NCBI RefSeq assembly: GCF_013394305.1
Contig: NZ_AP019812.1
Coordinates: forward strand, 1 to 59,370
Origin: Enterococcus mundtii
GTDB lineage: Bacteria; Bacillota; Bacilli; Lactobacillales; Enterococcaceae
Direction: 5' to 3'
DNA: 59,370 nucleotides
A model generated the notes under the pieces. It saw nothing but the letters and a program-made list of their open reading frames with translations. It was not told the DNA's origin and made no database searches. Numbering within the stretch: the stretch's first letter is position 1; each line of letters begins with the position of its first letter. This document shows positions 40,255 to 49,186 of this stretch, one piece after another. The position numbers and the translations under genes were made by a program.

Positions 40255-40318
40255 TCATTTTTATATTTAAACGACAAATAATTAGAAAAATTTGTTCCAT
40301 TTAAACATAAAAATGACA
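40253..40318. repeat. Imperfect 18-bp inverted repeat beside the res-like site
   Basis: Arms TGTCATTTTTATATTTAA (40253-40270) and 40301-40318 pair with a single mismatch; a smaller ACAAAT/ATTTGT repeat lies inside. It may be part of a recombination site or a transcription barrier. Confidence 0.6.
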
Positions 40319-40347
40319 GTTGTTCTCCTATCTTCCTTCACGTTACG

Positions 40348-40361
40348 GAAACATACATTCG
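40348..40361 (-). pseudogene. Relic of an SOS box from a lost polymerase copy
   Basis: The minus strand reads CGAATGTATGTTTC, one base from the LexA box CGAAC-N4-GTTYC, at the same distance beyond zinc-ribbon gene 2 as the functional SOS promoter is beyond gene 1. The polymerase gene itself is absent here. It shows that the zinc-ribbon/polymerase unit was duplicated and then partly deleted. Confidence 0.6.
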
Positions 40362-40396
40362 TGTTTACAACGAGGATCTTCTCTAAACAGAAAAAT

Positions 40397-40416
40397 AGCC
40401 AGACAACTGTCTGACT
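40397..40416 (-). terminator. Terminator after zinc-ribbon gene 2
   Basis: Stem AGCCAGAC/GTCTGACT with one mismatch and a 4-nt loop, followed on the minus strand by TATTTTTCTG. Homologous to the terminator at 30296-30316. Confidence 0.75.
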
Positions 40417-40425
40417 ATCATACAC

Positions 40426-40629
40426 CTACTTGTTTTTTTCGTTTAGCAATTGGAAGTCTTGATCAATGAATTGGTAACAATTCCCACAATTTTTACAATG
40501 ATATTGTTTCGTTTGAATATTTTGCTGAATCAGCTCACCGCAAGCACAATCGATCGATACAGCCGTTCTTCGTTCTAATCCATATAATGGACGTCCCCAA
40601 AAAGTATAGCCTAATTGTTGTTCTTTCAT
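40426..40629 (-). CDS. Small zinc-ribbon protein, copy 2
   Basis: 67-residue near-duplicate of the protein at 30326-30529, keeping both Cys pairs. The flanks are also duplicated, including about 130 bp upstream and the terminator downstream. No polymerase gene follows here; a serine recombinase lies 160 nt upstream on the same strand. Confidence 0.7.
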   Translation of the reverse strand: MKEQQLGYTFWGRPLYGLERRTAVSIDCACGELIQQNIQTKQYHCKNCGNCYQFIDQDFQLLNEKNK

Positions 40630-40788
40630 TTACTTCATTCCTCTCTAAAAATATCTCTATTCGTAGCTAGTATAACGCTTTGTTTGGCCACTGATACATC
40701 TCAAAAAGTGAACTTGATCTTAGAATGCTCGTATAAACAACGATCTGTTTGATTTGAAAGAGATTTTTATATTCATTTTATAAATCTT

Positions 40789-41364
40789 CTACTCACTCGC
40801 TTCTATTTGTTTCTTAATTCTAAAAAGCGTGCTACGACTGAACCCCGTTATGGCTTCCACTTCTTTGTACGATTTACCGGAAGTAATCAATTCATATGCG
40901 TGCCTCTTCTTTGGTGTAATTGTTGCTTTCGGACGTCCCTCTTTAAAATTAGGATTATTCTTTTTCGCAAACAATTTCCCTTCCTGAGTACGTTCTACAA
41001 TCATATCACGTTCCATTTCAGCTACACTCAACAACGTGCGTGTAACCATTCGACCCATTGACGTATTTTCGATCGTTCCAAGATTCAATACCTTAATCGT
41101 GACATTATCATCGAGTAAAGGTTCAATAATCTCTAGTGCTTCTCTTGTATTACGGGCGAATCGATCAAGTTTCGTAACAACGATTTCGTCTCCAGGCTTC
41201 AGACCAGCCAACAGCTGATTAAACTTTGGTCGATCTCGTTTCGTACCTGTAAATTTTTCAGAAAAAATATTCTTCTTCTCAACACCGTTCTCAAGCAGCT
41301 GTTGGATCTGCTCCTTTGTACTTTGAGAAGCAGTTGAGACACGTGCATAGCCATATTTTGTCAT
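40789..41364 (-). CDS. Serine recombinase (resolvase/invertase)
   Basis: 191-residue small serine recombinase. The catalytic N-terminus is [11 protein letters not shown], with LDRFARN and [13 protein letters not shown] in the core and a C-terminal helix-turn-helix ([20 protein letters not shown]). Probably resolves plasmid multimers or transposition cointegrates. It follows the Fic gene by 15 nt as one unit. It differs from the resolvase at 53979 and is not its duplicate. Confidence 0.93.
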   Translation of the reverse strand: MTKYGYARVSTASQSTKEQIQQLLENGVEKKNIFSEKFTGTKRDRPKFNQLLAGLKPGDEIVVTKLDRFARNTREALEIIEPLLDDNVTIKVLNLGTIENTSMGRMVTRTLLSVAEMERDMIVERTQEGKLFAKKNNPNFKEGRPKATITPKKRHAYELITSGKSYKEVEAITGFSRSTLFRIKKQIEASE

Positions 41365-41379
41365 TTAACCCACCTGCTC

Positions 41380-41985
41380 TTACAAATCATCTATCGTATA
41401 CTCAGAGTATCCTTCATAAAAATAGCTGACATCGATTCCTTTCATATATAACTCGCGATCGTCAATTTTATCAGTCAGAGCGTTAGAAATTAAATAGCGT
41501 ATTTCTAAGTCATTTATTGGACTGCGCTCCATTGCGGAAAGATAGTCTGCTTTATCGATTAAGTTCCAGTCGACAACTTTTTGCAATTCTTCTTTCAAAA
41601 TGAGATCCAGCCAAATTCTAGTGCTTCGTCCATTTCCTTCACGAAACGGGTGAGCGATATTCATTTCTACGTATTTTTTAATAATCTCGTCAAAAGAAGT
41701 TTGCGGCATTTGATCAACATGCTTTAACGAATGTTCCAGGTACATGACCGGTGCAAATCGAAAATTTCCTTTTGCGATATTGACCGTTCGAATTTTTCCT
41801 GCAAAATCGTAGATTTCTGAAAAGAGAAAATCATGAATTTCAGATAAGCCTTTAAACGTGCCGACTTCGATTTCATTTATTTTCCCCGAATCGTATAATT
41901 CCTTCGCTTTTTGCTTGCTAAGTTTTTCTTCTGCTTTTGCCAACTCAACTTGATTGGTTAAACCCAATTTATTCTCTAAAATCAT
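41380..41985 (-). CDS. Fic-family protein
   Basis: 201-residue Fic protein, which usually transfers AMP or another nucleotide moiety to target proteins. The full catalytic motif [12 protein letters not shown] is present, with the conserved flap region ([17 protein letters not shown]). No antitoxin gene is visible next to it; no clear inhibitory S/T-x-x-x-E-G-N helix is obvious, although the N- and C-terminal helices could serve. In one unit with the recombinase. Fic-recombinase pairs are known on enterococcal plasmids. Confidence 0.9.
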   Translation of the reverse strand: MILENKLGLTNQVELAKAEEKLSKQKAKELYDSGKINEIEVGTFKGLSEIHDFLFSEIYDFAGKIRTVNIAKGNFRFAPVMYLEHSLKHVDQMPQTSFDEIIKKYVEMNIAHPFREGNGRSTRIWLDLILKEELQKVVDWNLIDKADYLSAMERSPINDLEIRYLISNALTDKIDDRELYMKGIDVSYFYEGYSEYTIDDL

Positions 41986-42474
41986 GCAAAATCCCCTTAA
42001 CTTTATGACATAAGTTTATGAAACACTCTCAAGCCTATTATATCGCGAATTTAACCATGTGTCAAAAACTATTAAGTTTCTGACACCTATTGAAGAATTG
42101 TTCTAAAACTCATGAATCTGATTTTTTTAATTAACAATGATTTGTCTGAGAGTTAATTGACACAAAAATATAGTAACAAATATCAACAATACTTAAAAAA
42201 GAGGGTACAGAAATTAGTTTTTTCTGTACCCTCTCGGTTTTCTTTATCTACAAGATCATTTTTTAAAAATACACATCTTATTTTTGTTGTCAATCCGAAT
42301 TCTACTGTTACTAACTAATTGTGCATGCCAATATTATTTTGGATGAAAGCATCATTAAATACAATGATTAACGTTTTTGCATTACTAATAACAAAAAGTG
42401 TGAAAAGTGACAAATTAAAAATGAATCAAAATTTTGTAGAACAAATACTAAATGCCTAGTTGTCCTGGTTTTTA
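41986..42474. other. Gene-free stretch with WxL-gene terminator
   Basis: No credible gene. A terminator lies at 42201-42233: perfect 13-bp arms with a 7-nt loop and T-rich on both strands; on the minus strand it would end the transcript of the beta-helix WxL gene after a 240-nt untranslated tail. The Fic promoter should lie at the left end. Confidence 0.7.
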
Positions 42475-44940
42475 TCAATTTGAGAGTAACTCATTAAGAT
42501 CTGGAATCATGACCAATTCCCAAGTCAATGTCGAAGTATACCTCGTCGCATCTTTCGCAGTTGATCCAGGAATCGATAATTGAATTGCGCTATTTTCTAC
42601 AACTTCAACCTCTTCATTCGCAAATTGTGCATTCAAGTCTGATTGGTTCCCCCAAATAACAGAAGAAGCACCTGCACCTTGTCCTTGAGCCGCAGTCATC
42701 ACTGATTGTGCTGCACCGTTTGGAAGTAATTTTAGTCCTGCTTCGTGTGCTGTAGGCGTATTTTCAGTAGTGCTTCCTTCGTATTGGATACGAGAGTCGA
42801 GAAATTCGATCTCTGCACCAGTCAAGACTCCGTTTTGAGTAGTTGATGTGAAGTCACTTAGACTAACTTGCAAGTCCCATCCTGCATTTGTTCCGCGGAC
42901 ATCTTGTACTTGCGCAAAGCTGACATAAGGTACTTGACCAGTTCCATCTTCTAGATCAGCCATTTCTGCTTTCATTTGATAGGTCTGATTTTTTGTAGAA
43001 ATCACTTGGGGTCCAAAATCCATCGATATTGCTTTCATAATCGACAAGGGGCCTGTTCCACCCGGGATCTCAGGTGGAATGGTTACTTCAGGGCTCGTTT
43101 CTGGAGGAATGACGATTAACTCCTCTGAGTTAGGCAGAAATGTAATTTGCCCTTGGGTTTTAACGTTATTGGTAGGGGTATTTGATCCAGTTTCATCACT
43201 TGATTGAGAAACGACCGTTACAGTTGAAAAAACGCGTACCTCGCGACCATTCGCATAGGTGAGAAGTAATTCTAATTGATGTTGCCCGACTTTTGTTAGA
43301 ACTTCTGGATTGATAAGAGTAATCTCCGGCTTCTCGTCATCACTATCATGCGTTTGAGACACAAAGTCAAACGGATCGTACGATTTCCCCAGAATTAATT
43401 CTACCTCTAGACCAATAGGAAAAGTATTAGAAACTGGAATTCGCACGTCTTTGTACTGCTCATAAACTGTTGGATCAATGAGGTCTGTCCAAGAGACGGG
43501 CATCTGTTGATAGTCTTCAGACCTCCAGTACTCAACATTCAATACTCGATCTGCTGTATCATCACGCGTATTACCAGAAACAAAGGTGGATGCTCCTTTA
43601 AATCCTTCCCTTGCCCCATTCATAATTAGCAATTCTCGCCTACGATCTGCCGGGATATTGTGGTAATTTACAAAGTGATTATCGATGAAGACCCCATTAA
43701 AAACATTATCTATCCCTGTATGTCGGTTATATTCCATCCCAATTGCATAGCGATCCTGCCACTCTTTGAAATCAAAGACATTATTGGCAACCAGAAAATT
43801 CGATAACTCTGCCACCGTTCCTTGAGCAAAACTATCCCCTAACCCAAATTCTGGTGTTTCATACAATATAAGACCCGTATTACGAAGATAATTATTCATA
43901 ATTGTGATATCACGACCGGATTTAAACTTAAATCCCCCATAGGGGCCATTATGTAGCCCACGAACGTGGTTCCCGACAACTTGGACACTTTGTGATCCTC
44001 GAAGATAAATCGCATGATCCCCTACGACCCCAAAACGATCCTCATTTTCATACATTTGTTGAAAAAAATTATCTTTGATCAACACATTTTTTGTATTATT
44101 ATAAGAATTTACACCACAAGAAAGGTAGTTTTGGTCATTATGTGCAAGGACTATTTCCTGTGACTGTAACGCAGACTGGAGACGGTTGATAGTTTGAACA
44201 ATCGCTTCATTACTAAAGCTTTTTATTGCATCTAATTCATTGATTCGTAAACCAAACAAATTATCATTGATGCGTACATTTTTCATATATTCATAGATTC
44301 CCGATGTTGCAAATCCTCCAATATAAATAGCTCGATTTTCAGTATCAGGAGTCGAATGTTCATGATCTCTCATAAAGATGTTATTTTGTATTGTTGCCCC
44401 ATTGGATGCTTGTAAATTGATTGGGTATAAAGAAACCGGGTGATAAAAGACATTATCCTTGATTACAATACTGTTGGATCGACGAGTAAAGATACCGATC
44501 CCATCAAAAAATAATTGACTGAGTTCAATATTATGACTCGTTTGATAATCTTCATCAGATAGAGTGACATTCTTACTGGTTGTATTTTTGAAGATCGTGG
44601 GTGCTGATTGATCGCCTTTAAGTTTTAGTCCACTTCGTAATGTCACATTTTCATCAAGGATATAGATGCCTGCAGGAATATAGACTTTGTTTGTCTGTGT
44701 CATTGCCTGATCGATAATAGCTTGTAGCTTTACTGACTGATCAAAGGCACTCTCTTTATGTAGCGCATTGGTGCCAAAGATTTCTTGATCCGTCGCATCT
44801 AACCAAGCTGATTCTTGTATTTTGGTGTTCCCCTTTTGGTGGTCTTGGGCATGTATTTCTTCGATTGGCGTGATTATTAGTAGCCCTAAAAATAGTATTA
44901 TTAGAGCATTTAAGGTCATTGTCATATTTTTTTTGTCCAT
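42475..44940 (-). CDS. Pectate-lyase-like beta-helix protein with WxL domain
   Basis: 821-residue secreted protein. Signal peptide 1-31. Residues about 45-480 form a right-handed beta-helix of the pectate-lyase superfamily (VYIPAGIYILDENVTLRSGL; later IQNNIFMRDHE, VLIKDNFFQQMYENEDRFGV, FVANNVFDF). An Ig-like domain (about 510-580) and a C-terminal WxL domain (WDLQVSLSDF, TLTWELVMIPD) follow, closely matching the small WxL proteins here. Probably a wall-attached polysaccharide-binding or -degrading enzyme; the catalytic residues are not assigned. It is outside the two WxL operons and is monocistronic. Confidence 0.87.
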   Translation of the reverse strand: MDKKNMTMTLNALIILFLGLLIITPIEEIHAQDHQKGNTKIQESAWLDATDQEIFGTNALHKESAFDQSVKLQAIIDQAMTQTNKVYIPAGIYILDENVTLRSGLKLKGDQSAPTIFKNTTSKNVTLSDEDYQTSHNIELSQLFFDGIGIFTRRSNSIVIKDNVFYHPVSLYPINLQASNGATIQNNIFMRDHEHSTPDTENRAIYIGGFATSGIYEYMKNVRINDNLFGLRINELDAIKSFSNEAIVQTINRLQSALQSQEIVLAHNDQNYLSCGVNSYNNTKNVLIKDNFFQQMYENEDRFGVVGDHAIYLRGSQSVQVVGNHVRGLHNGPYGGFKFKSGRDITIMNNYLRNTGLILYETPEFGLGDSFAQGTVAELSNFLVANNVFDFKEWQDRYAIGMEYNRHTGIDNVFNGVFIDNHFVNYHNIPADRRRELLIMNGAREGFKGASTFVSGNTRDDTADRVLNVEYWRSEDYQQMPVSWTDLIDPTVYEQYKDVRIPVSNTFPIGLEVELILGKSYDPFDFVSQTHDSDDEKPEITLINPEVLTKVGQHQLELLLTYANGREVRVFSTVTVVSQSSDETGSNTPTNNVKTQGQITFLPNSEELIVIPPETSPEVTIPPEIPGGTGPLSIMKAISMDFGPQVISTKNQTYQMKAEMADLEDGTGQVPYVSFAQVQDVRGTNAGWDLQVSLSDFTSTTQNGVLTGAEIEFLDSRIQYEGSTTENTPTAHEAGLKLLPNGAAQSVMTAAQGQGAGASSVIWGNQSDLNAQFANEEVEVVENSAIQLSIPGSTAKDATRYTSTLTWELVMIPDLNELLSN

Positions 44941-45398
44941 CTTTCTCTCCTTTTTATTGATTTACCAATAATTGTCTCAAACCTCTTTTCGTATTTTTTA
45001 GTCACTATCTTTCTTTTTTTCTTGCTTGAGTCTATATTTTTCTAAAAAAACTTTCTGGTAGTTCATTCTGTTATATCCCTTGATATTATACCACATTGAA
45101 TATCATCGAAGGGGTTGTTTCTGTTTTTGAATTATACTCACTTAACAAAAAATTCAATTAAAAAAATATAAAGTGAAATAGAAAAATCAATACATAAAAG
45201 ACTCGTAATTGATCCCTTGGTTTCCTATCAGACCTTTTTAAGTATTCCCATAAGCTATTTACACATTTATAAAAACAGATGATAATTAACCATAAAAAAA
45301 GCTCTTATCAAAGTAAGAGCTTACACATTTAGCTTATTCCAAACAGAAATCCGCTTTCGCAAATACAATATTACATTTTTCAACGAATAGCACTTAAT
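44941..45398. other. Gene-free stretch: promoter and terminator
   Basis: No gene. An extended -10 promoter TG-G-TATAAT (45093-45085, minus) about 145 nt upstream probably drives the beta-helix WxL gene. A terminator at 45299-45322 (9-bp stem, T run on the minus strand) ends the 71-aa gene. Confidence 0.6.
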
Positions 45399-45614
45399 TC
45401 AGATAGCTATTAAATTTTTATAACTGATCACCGTTTTTTCTGAAGTAACGCTTACTTGGGCTATACTTAGAGTGACAACGGCCGAATTGTTTAGCAGGAA
45501 TACGATGGTTCCAACGACTTGTTTCTTTTTATGTTTAAATGATACCAGTTGATTTTCTTTAAAAGCCAAGCCTTCGATCGATGGTTCTATTGGTTTCCAC
45601 TTTCCAAAACTCAT
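45399..45614 (-). CDS. YkvS/DUF2187-like small protein
   Basis: 71-residue beta-rich protein (VSFKHKKKQVVGTIVFLLNN then SAVVTLSI and TVISYKN), with the pattern of the DUF2187/YkvS family (short SH3-like proteins of Firmicutes, function unknown). It follows the cold-shock gene but is separated by a terminator. Confidence 0.6.
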   Translation of the reverse strand: MSFGKWKPIEPSIEGLAFKENQLVSFKHKKKQVVGTIVFLLNNSAVVTLSIAQVSVTSEKTVISYKNLIAI

Positions 45615-45643
45615 AATAATCTCCCCTTTTTAAGTATTAAAAA

Positions 45644-45669
45644 AACCGTCTCAAGCAATTGAGACGGTT
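45644..45669 (-). terminator. Terminator of the cold-shock gene
   Basis: Perfect 10-bp stem AACCGTCTCA/TGAGACGGTT with a 6-nt loop, then seven T on the minus strand, 12 nt past the cold-shock gene stop. Confidence 0.92.
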
Positions 45670-45680
45670 AAACAAATCAT

Positions 45681-45881
45681 TTATGCTGTGCAAATATTAA
45701 CGGCTTGCATGCCACGTTGACCTTCTTCAGTATCAAAGGTGACTGCTTGACCTTCATCAAGAGACTTGTAGCCATCTGCTTGAATCGCAGAAAAATGAGC
45801 AAAGACCTCTTGTCCATTCTCTCCGGTGATAAAACCAAAACCTTTATCTGCATTAAACCATTTTACTGTACCATTATTCAT
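45681..45881 (-). CDS. CspA-family cold-shock protein
   Basis: 66-residue single cold-shock domain RNA/DNA chaperone. It has both RNA-binding motifs: GFGFITG and VFAHFSAI, after [13 protein letters not shown]. The ATG at 45881 has AGGAGG 7 nt upstream; the upstream extension of the open frame is the long 5' leader common for csp genes, which may act as a thermosensor. A chromosomal-type gene carried on the plasmid. Confidence 0.93.
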   Translation of the reverse strand: MNNGTVKWFNADKGFGFITGENGQEVFAHFSAIQADGYKSLDEGQAVTFDTEEGQRGMQAVNICTA

Positions 45882-45971
45882 CCTATTTCCTCCTTGTGCA
45901 TCACTACGTATGCGTTTTGTTGCAATAAATGTTTGATAAGCAAAAGGAGAGTATAAATGGAAGCATAGCAC

Positions 45972-46333
45972 TCTTAATACGTTTCAAAGTATATCACTAC
46001 ATTCAGTATACCACACAATTGGATTGTATTCTAATTTTATAAAATTTGGTCATTTTCTATATACTTTTTCTCAAAAAATTAATCTTGGATATTTTATGAT
46101 TCGAGAAATGATTTTGCCCAACCTACATGACCTCTCATAATGATTTATATATTTTATCAAAAAGAACGGTCAATAGAGTATACCTTGTTGGACCCATATT
46201 ATCTCTTGAATGTATTGATTAACTGAACATAAATTATTTAAGGGATTTTATGATGGAAAATGAGTTTTCTAAAGTATACAAACAAAAAAAGATTGCCCAG
46301 AAAGTTTTTTCTGGACAATTTTTTAGCCTATTT
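45972..46333. other. Csp promoter region and WxL operon 2 terminator
   Basis: No gene. Csp promoter candidates (TATACT boxes near 45990-46015 on the minus strand) lie at the left. A terminator at 46292-46319 (ATTGCCCAGAAA/TTTCTGGACAAT, one mismatch) with a T run on the minus strand ends WxL operon 2. A 26-nt motif at 46168-46193 resembles the palindrome at 59039-59066 in inverted orientation. Confidence 0.6.
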
Positions 46334-46687
46334 TCATTTCAGATTGTATACCATCGAATAGTAATTATTTGTACTTAAATTATTCCCACAAAGTTCCTTG
46401 AAGTACGTGCGATAATCTTTCTCAACAATTCGTAAGATTTCATTTATTGGTAATTTATTATAGTCATAATGAATTAGCTCGGTGATTAGACTTAATTTTG
46501 CGTCAATTCCTAGAACTATAGGAAGATTTTCCCAAAAGTTTTCTGGTGAAATTGTGCTTGTCAATTGGTCAAGTTGTTCGAACTGTTGTGCCAGATAAAC
46601 ATTCAGTTCTTCTGATTTTCTTTTATCTTGTGGTGTATTTTCTTGAAATTGACGCATATATTCATCTTTCGTTAGAGATGGGTTCAT
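46334..46687 (-). CDS. Small cytoplasmic protein closing WxL operon 2
   Basis: 117-residue paralogue of the product of 30977-31330, about two thirds identical by eye (ISPENFWENLPIVLGIDAKL here). AGGAG ribosome site 8 nt upstream. Same location after a large WxL gene. No recognisable domain. Confidence 0.65.
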   Translation of the reverse strand: MNPSLTKDEYMRQFQENTPQDKRKSEELNVYLAQQFEQLDQLTSTISPENFWENLPIVLGIDAKLSLITELIHYDYNKLPINEILRIVEKDYRTYFKELCGNNLSTNNYYSMVYNLK

Positions 46688-46855
46688 GTTGTATGCTCCT
46701 TTCTCTTGCCCTTTTCCTTCATTTCTGATTGATTTGATAAAATTTTCTACTTTTTTATTGATCTAGATACAGTATTGTAGATTCATCATTCTGGATAAAA
46801 ATTTGATTTATCAGAGATTCTAAAGATAAAACTAGAGAAAAAACGGTATTCTTTT

Positions 46856-49168
46856 CTAATTTTCAGGAACACTACTTAATTCCCATGTCAACTTGGTCGA
46901 ATAACTAGTCGCTTCTGGATTTGTCCCTCCAGGGACATATAGACCGACACTTTTATCTGCCGTTTGTTGATTTCCAAAACGATAGATCCACGTTCCTGTC
47001 CCAGATTCTCCGTTTGCTTGTATGAGTACTTTTCTTGTATTTGGTAAGATTTGCTGCACAGGTTCTTCTTCTAGTTCAGGTATAGTTCCACCTTGTGCAG
47101 TCACTAGTTCTTGATTGAATAACTGGATTTCAGACCCAATCAATTCATGTCCGCTTTCATTACGGAATTGTCCGTTCTGAGTAACTGATAATTGCCATCC
47201 ATTGCGCTCATTGGCGGCACGACGGTCACTGATCTGCACATAGTTTGGACGCTCTTTCGTCTCGTTAACCGTTCCATCTTCATTCAGTAAACGTTGCGGT
47301 TTGGCATAATAGGTTTGGTCATGAACAGAAATAGCTTGTGAACCAAAGTCGAAGGACGAAATAAAATCTATACTTAGTTGACCTTGATCCTCAGGCAATT
47401 CCGGTATGTTTTCTGGAGCTACCTCTACTTCTGGATCCAAAGGATCTACCGGTGATACAACCTTCGCTTCATAAACCGCTCGAATCGTAGTATTTTCGTT
47501 TCCAATTGTGACAGTTGTTACTGCATTGAAGTCATTGTCAATCACGCTATCCTCTCCATTAATGATTTCCCATCGAACAAAATCATATCCTTGGTTTGGA
47601 TTTGCACGAATCACTGTTTTTTCCCCTGGAGATAGTTGGGGTGTCTCTACTTCAGGCGTTCCTCCATTTATTGGATTGGCTTCTAAAACAACCTCATATT
47701 TAATTTCTTCAAATATTGCTCGAAGAACGGTATTAGAGCTTCCCATAGTAAAATTAGTATTCTCTAATTCTACATCTTCAATCACGCCGCCTGTTCCAGA
47801 TGCAATCTCCCACCGGCTAAATTGATAGCCCGGATTAGGAAATGCGCTAATTCCCACTGTTTCCCCTTGAAACACAGAAGTCTTGTTTGACTCAGCACTT
47901 CCCCCTTCTATAGGAAAAATTTCAAACGCTAAATTCTTGACTGCAGAATTTGAAGGTCTAGGTGAAAACATCGAAAAACCCTGTCCTCTAGTAGTAGTTG
48001 CCCGAAATTGTGCACCATTTCTAATAATCCATCCGGTTGTATTAGAACCCATAGCAGCTACATCAATTGCGTAAGAGTCTTCAGATTCAACTACGGTAAA
48101 AGTATTTATATTTGAAGGAAGTATCACCCCAATAAGATCATCTTTCTTGATGTGCAATGTATAACTCGAATTGGAATGATAAAAGTATATAGGTGCCTCT
48201 ACTGCCAAACCGTTTGAATTCTCCAGTGATATATCGGCGGTAAAGCTTGCTGGTACAGACCAACCATTACCATTACTCCACAACCACCCACGGTTACTCC
48301 GTATCAACATATCTGAACTTTGTGAAACATCGAAAAATAGATCTAGATTGCTTCCAGTTGTATCTTGAACAATATCGGGGAAAATATACTTAATAGCTGA
48401 CAGGCTCCCAGAGTTGAGCGCCATACGATCGGATGCTCTCATCCAACCAAAACCTGCTGGCAGGCTAGAGTTATGTGCTTGGACGTAATGATAAGTATCT
48501 GGTATCAATTCCGGACGTATTAATTGGTCTCCTCTACTTATAATCAAGGGGAAATTATTAATATTCCAATTTCTTGGTGAAGTCTCAGAAAGTTGAGCGG
48601 CACTATTTTTCTGATAACCCAAATCATACTCAGTAACATAATCTTGATCTGATTTTTCTTCAATTGAATCGTCCTCATCCATTTGTGTTTTTTCGTGATC
48701 AGAAATTTCAATTTTCACTGTATCTTCTGCCATAGTAACCTCATACATCCCTGTTACCTCGAATACCAGAGGAAGAACAAACGTATTTTGCGCCCTTCCT
48801 GACTGAACGATCCATTCATTAGGCTGCGCCCCTTCCGAAACTGATATCCCTGTTTGTAATTTATTTTTTAAGAGTGTTGCTTCTTCTGGTAAGAATACAC
48901 TCGCTTCGGACACTTTTTGATCAGAAAAGAATGTCACTTGAAGGGGTTCTTCCACCGTTCCTTGTAAATGAGATTGATGAAAGAAAAACTTAGGATCACT
49001 AGCTAGTTCCTCAATGGGATTTTGAAAGATAGATAACTTCATTTGTTCTTGTTCCTCTGTATCAGTCATTGTCTCTGCATAAACCATTCCAGCTGGCATG
49101 AATACGGCTGGCATAATCAAGATGGTCGTCCCTAACACAAGCATTACTCTTCTTAATCTTGAGATCAC
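46856..49168 (-). CDS. Large WxL-domain protein with InlB B-type repeats
   Basis: About 770-residue secreted protein. Signal peptide ends near MVYAET. The N-terminal 170 residues resemble those of the giant WxL protein of operon 1 (same SHLQGTVEEPLQVTFFSD block). A lectin- or jelly-roll-like middle region follows. Two tandem Flg_new/InlB B-type repeats (GGSAESNKTSVFQGETVGIS, NPGYQFSRWEI; GGTPEVETPQLSPGEKTVIR, NQGYDFVRWEI) precede the WxL domain (WQLSVTQNGQ, KLTWELSSVPEN). GTG at 49168 is best spaced from AAAAGGAG. Likely adhesin. Confidence 0.88.
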   Translation of the reverse strand: MISRLRRVMLVLGTTILIMPAVFMPAGMVYAETMTDTEEQEQMKLSIFQNPIEELASDPKFFFHQSHLQGTVEEPLQVTFFSDQKVSEASVFLPEEATLLKNKLQTGISVSEGAQPNEWIVQSGRAQNTFVLPLVFEVTGMYEVTMAEDTVKIEISDHEKTQMDEDDSIEEKSDQDYVTEYDLGYQKNSAAQLSETSPRNWNINNFPLIISRGDQLIRPELIPDTYHYVQAHNSSLPAGFGWMRASDRMALNSGSLSAIKYIFPDIVQDTTGSNLDLFFDVSQSSDMLIRSNRGWLWSNGNGWSVPASFTADISLENSNGLAVEAPIYFYHSNSSYTLHIKKDDLIGVILPSNINTFTVVESEDSYAIDVAAMGSNTTGWIIRNGAQFRATTTRGQGFSMFSPRPSNSAVKNLAFEIFPIEGGSAESNKTSVFQGETVGISAFPNPGYQFSRWEIASGTGGVIEDVELENTNFTMGSSNTVLRAIFEEIKYEVVLEANPINGGTPEVETPQLSPGEKTVIRANPNQGYDFVRWEIINGEDSVIDNDFNAVTTVTIGNENTTIRAVYEAKVVSPVDPLDPEVEVAPENIPELPEDQGQLSIDFISSFDFGSQAISVHDQTYYAKPQRLLNEDGTVNETKERPNYVQISDRRAANERNGWQLSVTQNGQFRNESGHELIGSEIQLFNQELVTAQGGTIPELEEEPVQQILPNTRKVLIQANGESGTGTWIYRFGNQQTADKSVGLYVPGGTNPEATSYSTKLTWELSSVPEN

Positions 49169-49186
49169 TGCATTCACTCCTTTTCA

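Larger units (their letters stand above)
39877..40425. other. Gene-free AT-rich stretch with hairpin and relic promoter
   Basis: No credible gene. It carries the res-like repeat at 40226-40254, a long imperfect hairpin at 40253-40318, and a decayed copy of the polymerase SOS promoter at 40348-40361. The first 300 bases are AT-rich and probably include the Mga-like gene promoter. Confidence 0.5.
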
